64,000 bases of DNA from Begonia masoniana (Eukaryota; Streptophyta; Magnoliopsida; Cucurbitales; Begoniaceae), in contig CM039511.1 of the NCBI GenBank assembly GCA_022432975.1, positions 22,222,557 to 22,286,556 of the forward strand. Reading direction: 5' to 3'. Within the stretch, counting starts at the first letter, position 1; every line of letters starts with the position of its first letter. Below the pieces are notes generated by a model. It made no database searches, was not told the DNA's origin, and was given only the letters and a program-made list of their open reading frames with translations. Position numbers and translations under genes: made by a program. Below, one piece after another: positions 57,208 to 64,000 of this stretch.

Positions 57208-59596
57208 TGTAACGCCCCCAAAACTGTACCCATTTACCCGTATAAATTTTTCATTTTTATTTTACACTTTATACTCATATCTTTAACTTATCATTTTAAA
57301 CAAACTTAATTAAACTGTAAACTAAACCTAAACCGAAATCAGAAATTAAATCTAACTTTCGAAGCTTTTAAACCAATTTAAAACAATTAAAAGTAAATAA
57401 AGTAAACTATTTAAAACAATTAAAATCATTTAAAACAGTAAACAAATCGCGGAAGGGCAAAACCGGAAAAAAACGGAGGGAAGCAGGTGCGGCGACTGAG
57501 CGCCTAGGCGCTGCAATGTGCAGCGCCCGATCGCTGCACATTGCAGCGATCAGGCGCTGCACCTTGCAGCGACTGGTCGCTGCACCTTGCAGCGACCATT
57601 TTCTCCTCTCCCACTCTCTGGAATCCGAGATTCCAGAGAGCGATCTCCTACTTCATTTCTCTCTATTTTTACAAGTGCTCTCTGGAAATTCCAGAGAGCA
57701 GAACATCATCCTGCCACTTTTAACATTTTCCACTTCCACCACTAATCACCATCAATTTATCATTTAAACTTAACTAATACGTATTCTAAACTCAATCCAT
57801 TTGCAGCGGACTTTGCGAAATCCAACCGCGTGGATAGCTCTAAGAACCGAGCATATCTGTAACCAACCCTACAACCATTTAACACATTTTCTATAACATT
57901 TAAATAAAATACTTAACAAAACGTTTTAAATACGATTACCAAAACATTTGAAACGTCAAAGTAAACCTATCAACTACTAGACCAAGCATCCTAATATGTT
58001 CTATACAAATTGACATCAGCCCAAACATTACAAAATCCTAAAATCTATACATACTTCCCCCACGGGTCAAACGCGTCTCGACTGCCCAGCGCACACCCAC
58101 GGGCCATCATCCATCAACCGCCTCAAACATCAGAAGGTGGAACGTCGTCCTCACCTGGGTTTACGTCACCTACACCATACAGACATCTATGAGATAAAAA
58201 TCTCAGTAAGCTCTAGTAAATGCAAATGCGTGCTGTGCATATGAATCTGTAAATCATTCTTTGTTTTCTTTACTTTGCTTTGCTTTGCTTTACTTTACTT
58301 TGCTTTGCTATGCTTTGCTTTGCTATAAACTGTATACCGAAGGGTCATCTTTTCTTTGCATTTACTTTAAAACATCGTGCAGAATTCATTTTCATGATCT
58401 TTAAAAACACGTGATGCATGAACAGATATTAACATAAAATAAACAACCATGCATATGTACCATCAAGACCGAAATAAAATAACCTATAACAATTTAAAAC
58501 CTAACTACCCACCAAAGCAATTTAAAACAAACAATCCACAAGATCCTTAACGCTACATCGAAGTACGGTGTAGGCCAATCGGCCAGAAAGGATCACGAGA
58601 ACTTACCTCGCGTTCGTTGCAGCTCAAGCTCCGTCCACGAGCGTTGTTCGTCTGAGGCAAATTTACAATATTGTCAATATGACGCATCTGAACTCCAAAT
58701 TTTCCAATTTAATAAAATTCTTGACTAAGGAACTTTCCTACAGTTCTAACTTAACTAATCTAGACGTCTAAACGACCAATTCACGCTCGATGGTTCAAAA
58801 TCACAATTCACGAACCTTTCTCGAAAATCCCTAAATTCTCGAATTTAACGTTTTTCCACAATTCAATTTAACTTCGTCCAATAACGTCAAATACGTTTAA
58901 TATATACTTAATCAAGGCTAACCTATTAATTACGAACCCTAATTCGCGTTTTTAACGAAAATCGATCGAAACCCTAATTATTTAAACTTCGTAGAAATCG
59001 AAATAAACACTCTAAGATCGTAGGTTCATACCTAGGGTAGCGAGAGGAGGAAGAATCACGAAGAACGGAAGAGAAACGGAGGAGAACGGAGGTCGGATCG
59101 TTGATCGGCGTCGGCGACCAGAGGGAGAGAGCAGAGAGAAGCTCTCTGGAAATCACGAAGGAAGAGAGGAAATGAAGAGAAAAGGGATTTTGGTTGATTT
59201 TATAAATTTTGGTTTTGCAAATTACTAAAATGCCCTTCCATAGTTTTTATATTCGTTTCGTCATTCGGTTCGTTAATCGTCCAACTATTCGGGTTCACCA
59301 AATTTCCTTATTTCAACAATATGTCCAACTTATTATTTAGGATCTAACAAAACTATTCGTTCGCAAAATGGACCTCATTTGCTATTTTTACGAGAACGTC
59401 TTCTATATTACGAGAAATGTAATTACTCGGAATATAGCGTTTAATCTCCAAAAATTCTCATAATTTCCTTAAAATCCATATTAATAATTAGGATCATAAT
59501 GGTGCTCTCTTTTCGTGAAACGGGCTTGATTTGACATATTTACAAAAATACCAATATATATTAAAATAATAATATCCAGAAAAGCTGGATATTACA
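57208..59596 (-). repeat. Element E LTR, right copy (2389 bp)
   Basis: Nearly identical to 51832-54190. It has an extra 23-bp GCGACTGGTCGCTGCACC-type unit near 57571-57593 and CTGCCAC near 57711. It carries the shared module with GGTGTAGG at 58566-58573, its complement at 58169-58176, and the hairpin at 58190-58205. Confidence 0.95.
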
Positions 59597-59979
59597 GTTA
59601 GGATGAAAGATTTATGAGTTGGAGGGTTTGTGGAGGAATTAGAGTTAATTTTGGGTTGTTGAAGTTGAAGGAAAAAGCCATTAATGGAGTTTGGTTGATG
59701 GTGAGCACAACATGTTCGATGAAATGCCCGAATGGAGAAAATTGAAGTTTTAAGGAAAATAGTCTTAGCTAGGAGCTTAGTTTAAGTTTGAAATTTGTTG
59801 ATTTAGGATCGATTTTAATGCTCCTATTTGTGAAATGCTTTAGGTGGAGACGACTTTTGGATGGTGCTCGGCTTGCTACGGACGCCAGGTAAGTGGATGT
59901 TAGGTTTCCGGCCCTTAAGGCCCTACATCGTGTCAACGCTAGGTTTTGGTGCTTGATGATGATTTTCTGATTTTGGGGT

Positions 59980-62258
59980 TTTAATGTAGCACCCGGTTTC
60001 AATAAATCAAAATAAGTTATTAAACGGTGGTATATAATTTTTATGGTTAAAATTTAGTGAAATGTTGATTAGGTTGTAAATGACTAAGCAGGGGCAAGAT
60101 GGTAATTGCGAATTTATATTGTGGATAAGGTATTTAAGGAAAGGTTTAGTGAGGTTTAGTCGCCACTGTTTTATTACTCTTACCTCTCAGCTCAAGCAGA
60201 CTACCTCTGGGCGATTTCCCCTCCGGTTTTCCCCAACCAAGGTGAGTTTTGAATCAACTACTTGTCGTTCTAGTGCTAGGGTAGCTGAAGGATTGCAATG
60301 TATGTATCTTCGATAAGCTGCGGGTGAGAGATTTGGGTTTTGGGGTTTAGTGATGTATCGGGAATGCTTAATCAGTAGAGCCCCAAACTGGCTTCCTTAG
60401 ACTTCAGTAGTTAGATAAAGTTTAGTGGAGATCTAATCCATAATCTGTCAATGGTTTTAGGTGAGCAGATTTTTGGAGTAGCATATAGCCGAGCGATTTC
60501 CAGGAGCCAGGTAAGTAAAGTAATGTGTGAGCCTTCGGGCCTACATCACAAAACAGTAGGTTTATGCATGTTTGAGTGTTTCTTTTCTTTATGTCATGCA
60601 TTAAGTTTTTGAAGAATTACGAAAATGAATTTATGTGCAAGGTTATGATGAGTATGAATTGAATGAAACAGAGTAGCTGTTAAGGGAAGTAATCCGCCCC
60701 TTAACTGAGTAGAGGATTTATTACATTGGGAGAACCGATCCCACTCCCAAGGGAATTAAGGGATCCGTATTAGCTGTTAAGGGAAGTAATCCGCCCCTTA
60801 ACTGAGTAGAGGATTTATTACATTGGGAGAACCGATCCCACTCCCAAGGGAACTTAGGGATCAGACCAGTTTATGAACGATGCACAACTGAGTTGAGAAA
60901 ATTAGAAACTGCATGATCAGGGTTTATGTTTCAGCATACATTTCATTAATGCTTTACTTGCTTAGCATTAGGCTAATAGATGAGTTTTGTGATGTAGGTG
61001 TTGAGGATACCGCAGGTGATTTCCCTGAGAGCATAACCGAGTAGATGAGGTTGGTGGAGCACGGCTGTGCAACGGTCAGGCATCTGATGGGGCGGTTTGA
61101 CTGGTGTCATTGACTAACAAAGATTAATTGACAGTATTTCAAATTTATTATACTGAGCTTTCATGACAGTAGAAATTTTAATATTTTGGAATTCGCTTTT
61201 GAGTTTCTTTTCTGATAACGATATTCTGTTGGGATTTCAAGATAGTACTTATGAGTTTCTAGTGACACAAAGGTTTGGATTGTCTCTGGTTAGTTTTAGC
61301 AAGAATGAGTTACTTGAAGTTTTCAAAAGTATTCTTAGTTTTCTCTGAATTTAGTATTCTGTTGGTTTATTACTGGATTTGCAAGTGAAGCGATTAGAGT
61401 TGTTGTTTTGCTTTCTATCGACAGATGATATCTGTCGGTAGATGTTGAGTAAATTTTAAATCCTATCGGAAGATGTCTTCAGAAAAGCCATCGGAAGATG
61501 TAAATTTTAAAGTCTATCAGTAGATGCTTTAAGGAGTTACGTGAGTAGCACGTGTCGGCAGACGTAGTCCATTCCATCGGAAGAGGGAGAAACCCGTTTT
61601 TCGTTTAGCGAATCGGAAGGTGTAGAGTAACCCGTTTGTCGTTTAGCGAATCGGAAGGCGTGGAGTCATATTGTTGTTATCGGAAGATGACGGGTGTTTG
61701 TCTATTGAGAGATGAAATTGCGCTGACTTCATCGGCAGATGAAGTTATGTTAACTTCATCGGCAGATGAAGTGGTGTGTGAAGTTACCATGATTTCATCG
61801 GCAGATGAAGTTGTGGGTGAAGTTGTGTAGACGTCATCGGCAGAAGCCTTTGGTTTTCTGCTTCTGCTCCTTCCGTTGACTAGTCGTCGGCAGACGAGTT
61901 CAACTCGTGACGTCATCGGCAGGAACCTCGTTCCGTTTCCTTCCGTTGACTTTATCGTCGGCAGATGAATTTGACTTTTGTAATTCCTTGAGTAGTCCAT
62001 CATTTAAAACCTTATTTTCTCTTGACCGAATACTTTAAACATTTCCATTAATCTTTCCAACAATATTTTCACAGCTAGTTAAATCCCCATTGTAGTTTTA
62101 AATAATTTTCCGCTGCAAAGTTTTCAAATGTTTTGAACGTTTAGAAAATGTCAAATTTTGAATGTCGAATGAAGTTTTAAATTTATTCAAAATTTCTTAG
62201 TTATGATCAAGTAATGAGTAGCGAACCGGGTTCAGATAACTCGGGGCGTTACATTTAA
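59980..62258 (+). mobile_element. Solo LTR, family G, TSD TTTAA
   Basis: The LTR is 59985-62253 (2269 bp), from TGTAGCACCCGG to CGGGGCGTTACA, with TTTAA at 59980-59984 and 62254-62258. It has two tandem units of about 96 bp (60675-60870) starting AGCTGTTAAGGGAAG, many TCATCGGCAGATGAAG-like motifs (61720-61985), and the clearest example of the shared module (60511-60998). Confidence 0.92.
60511..60998 (+). promoter_or_regulatory. LTR intron-like module, family G
   Basis: Starts CCAG|GTAAGTAAAG, followed by the hairpin GCC-TTCG-GGC (60531-60540) and CCTACATCACAAAAC (60540-60554). That is perfectly complementary over 15 nt to GTTTTGTGATGTAGG (60984-60998), which holds the acceptor-like TGTAG|GTG. 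The hairpin TTAGC-ATTAG-GCTAA (60962-60976) lies just before the acceptor. Confidence 0.65.
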
Positions 62259-63712
62259 TGAATTGGGTAGCCTAGGATGTTAGTTACTGCTTGTTAGTTT
62301 CCTTGTGAGCAACGTATGTCCATGTACGTTGCAAATTGTTTGATGATATGTTATACGTAGATTCCTCATGCATCATGTTTTCTCAAATGTCATATGAAAC
62401 GTTCCATGTATGATGTATGTAAAAGAAAGGTAACGATTAAGTGTGGGTTGGGACAGTATGGCCAGAACAACAAAACCAATGTCACTTCCATGCGATGGAC
62501 TATGAATACGGCCGAAAGGACTATGTACACGCACTTGGCCTACTCCCTGGCACATCCCCACCTTAATCCATGTCAACCAAAAGAAAAAAAGAATAAGAAC
62601 AAGTAAATGAACATGTTTTATGAAAAGAATCATGCATTCATGCATATGTCATGTATAGTACATTCCCTTACTAAGCATTAGGCTTAACGTTTATGTTGTA
62701 TGATGTAGGTGACAGGAGAGAGTTCTCTCGATGGCAAGGAATAGGTGGTCGACGGATGGTGCTCGTGGCGACGGGGTGTGTTTTGGCAAGGTTCAGTGAC
62801 GGTGGGTGTGTTCCGAGCTATTTTTGGTAATCAATGTAAGCTTGTTTGATGTTAAAGATGTGAGGGATTTTAGGATATGTGGGGAAGTTTGATATTTTGG
62901 GAATTGTATAGTGAATGTAGGTTCGAAGTTGTGTCGTTTCGAATGATTTGGTGACGTGTTTGTTTTGGAGATGTTTTTTTTAAGGAAATTCCATTTATAA
63001 TGTTGATGTTGTCTTGAGGTTTTGGTTGGGTAATATTTGATGATTTTAAGAATTTAGACATGTAAGGATTTGCTCGGTTTTAGAGCGATCCACGCGGTTC
63101 GTTTTCTTGAGTTTTCCGAAATTTTAGGTTATATTGGTGTTGTGTTTTTGTTTAGGTAAAGGAAAAATTTAAGTGAGAAGGGAGATGAGGTTGTCGTGTG
63201 TTTTGTGTTGTGAATGTGAAATGCAGGGTGTGAGGAATCGAAGGAAGAAAAAAAAGGGGAAGGAGAAAGCTGTGCTCTCTGGAGAAGTTCCAGAGAGCAT
63301 GGCGATTGATCGCCTCTTGGAGGTGATCAATCGCCTCTCCCTGTCTGGAAATCGCTGGAGAGGCGATTTCTGGTCGCCGCTCTCTGGAGAAATCCAGAGA
63401 GCGTGGCGACTGGTCGCCTGTTGCAATCGCCATAGCATGATAATTTTTCTTTTATTTTAAGTTTTACTTTAATTAGTTAATAGTTTTAATTAATTTAATT
63501 GTTTTAAGTTTTAATTGTATTAGTATTTGTTTTAAATGAATGATTTTAAGGGATTTCAATAATCTGAGACTTTGATTTAGTGGTTTAGAAGTCGAAACGT
63601 TACGAGTGATATAAAAAGAAAAATTTTACTCGAGCTATTTGAGGGTTTAAGTTAAGATTATGTTATGGTCTTTCCGTGGCGGCCCTGGCCGGGTCGGGGT
63701 CGTTACACGTAC

Positions 63713-63995
63713 GTTGACATCGATCACAAGCAATGACAAAGGAATGTACATATTTAAATAAGGATGGCTAATAAAAACCACATTGAAGCACTTTTGCTGT
63801 TGTTCGATTGCCTCCAAAGTAACCACCTCATTCAAGACTGTGGCAATGTTTGAAAACTGATAACATCTCATCTTCTGGAATATAGCGCCTTATTACTTGG
63901 TCCACACAATATCGATATAGAATTGGCTTTTCCCAATAATATCACTTCACATCAGAGAAAAATTTCTTTCTTTGGTGAGAAGACAATTTGGATGG
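63713..63995 (-). pseudogene. Integrase N-terminal zinc region, Athila-like
   Basis: Minus-strand reading includes RYCVDQVIRRYIPEDEMLSVFKHCHS, GNRTTAKVLQCGFY-stop-PSLFK, and HSFVIACDRCQRTGN, which continues across the family F insertion into [16 protein letters not shown] at 51104. This is the HHCC region of an Athila-lineage integrase. At least two stop codons are present. RT would lie further right, outside the window. Confidence 0.85.
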
Positions 63996-64000
63996 TATGA

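Larger units (their letters stand above)
51827..59601 (-). mobile_element. Element E: young gag-only LTR retrotransposon (TR-GAG type), TSD GTTAG
   Basis: Two LTRs (51832-54190 and 57208-59596) flank a 3.0-kb interior and GTTAG is duplicated on both sides. The LTRs differ by two small insertions (about 23 and 7 bp, right copy longer) and scattered single bases, so insertion was recent. The interior has a perfect primer site, an intact gag with zinc knuckle, and a purine tract TAAGGTGGGTGGAA before the 3-prime LTR. No protease, RT, RNase H or integrase was recognised in 54191-55940. This matches non-autonomous elements called TR-GAG, which rely on pol from related elements. Confidence 0.9.
51105..63712 (+). 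mobile_element. Solo LTR, family F, containing two later insertions, TSD CGTAC
   Basis: Host LTR pieces are 51110-51831, 59602-59984 and 62259-63707, about 2.55 kb together. Ends are TGTAACACCCAAG and GGGTCGTTACA, and CGTAC is duplicated at 51105-51109 and 63708-63712. In sense orientation it has AG|GTAAGTG (59889), a GGCC hairpin, CCTACATC (59922-59929), the hairpin TAAGC-ATTAG-GCTTA (62672-62686) and GATGTAGG (62702-62709). Hairpins with CTCTCTGG/CCAGAGAG arms lie at 63272-63298 and about 63388-63412. A run of 16 C is at 51505-51520. Confidence 0.9.
39577..64000 (-). mobile_element. Athila-like LTR retrotransposon, broken by three insertions
   Basis: Reading on the minus strand from the window end: integrase zinc region (63713-63995), integrase core (50723-51104), integrase core end (46869-47102), integrase C-terminus (46602-46847), post-pol spacer, plant-transposon-type ORF (45692-42300), spacer, polypurine tract (40889-40905) and 3-prime LTR (39577-40888). 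Solo LTRs at 43262-45570, 47108-50717 and 51110-63707 interrupt it. Reading frames join across the insertion sites, which shows the host was one element. RT and the 5-prime LTR lie beyond the right edge. Confidence 0.85.

Noticed and set aside
63173..63460. Overlapping small frames near 63150-63460
   Set aside because: They fall within the family F LTR and its inverted CTCTCTGG motifs; composition explains the open frames.

Overview
This is a repeat-dense block of a flowering-plant nuclear genome. The evidence is Ty3/gypsy chromovirus polyproteins of the Tekay/Del type, an Athila-like element, plant hAT transposons, a Cassandra-type 5S-rRNA-bearing LTR, plant splice signals and a DUF761 gene. 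Only one convincing host gene is present (13728-14413, two exons). Almost everything else is transposable-element sequence, much of it nested and resolvable from exact target-site duplications (TSDs).

Layout, left to right. 1-9922: Tekay-like family A in tandem form, all on the minus strand (partial internal region, LTR, complete internal region, LTR). 9923-12766: hAT transposon 1, with a nearly intact transposase broken by one frameshift; its left end is lost. 12767-14993: the host gene and its flanks. 15002-19183: hAT transposon 2, bounded by a perfect 8-bp TSD (ATTAGAGC), with a ruined transposase split by a Cassandra-like solo LTR (16726-17191, TSD CTACT) whose 5S-like promoter core is triplicated. 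19381-19921: a possible old TRIM. 19942-39027: Tekay-like family C on the minus strand, TSD GAATA, its left LTR split by family B element 21120-30790, whose two LTRs are inverted relative to each other. 39033 to the window end: Athila-like sequence on the minus strand. It has an LTR (39577-40888), a plant-transposon-type ORF and an integrase, and is cut by three solo LTRs: family D (43262-45570, TSD TTAAT), family B (47108-50717, near-TSD CAACT/AAACT) and family F (51110-63707, TSD CGTAC). Family F itself contains a young gag-only element E (51832-59596, TSD GTTAG) and solo LTR G (59985-62253, TSD TTTAA).

Most interesting signal: all seven LTR families (A-G) carry the same unexplained module in sense orientation. 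It begins with a splice-donor-like AG|GTAAGT, followed by a GGCC-type hairpin and the sequence CCTACAYC or CCTACAA. About 390-660 nt later comes a small hairpin whose stem changes in a compensatory way between families, and then an acceptor-like TGTAG|GT. The CCTACA segment is complementary to the acceptor region (7 to 15 nt), and its variable bases covary. A second, 61-64 nt, intron-like unit sits between the primer-binding site and the gag start in four families. LTRs also share TGACGTCA-centred repeats; in one solo LTR these expanded to a 25-copy, nearly perfect 54-bp array.

How the parts work together: A, B and C once encoded gag-protease-RT-RNaseH-integrase-chromodomain polyproteins but now carry several nonsense changes. 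E keeps an intact gag, perfect primer site and near-identical LTRs but no recognisable pol, so it would need proteins supplied by relatives. All alignments and motif comparisons were done by eye; no searches or folding programs were run.
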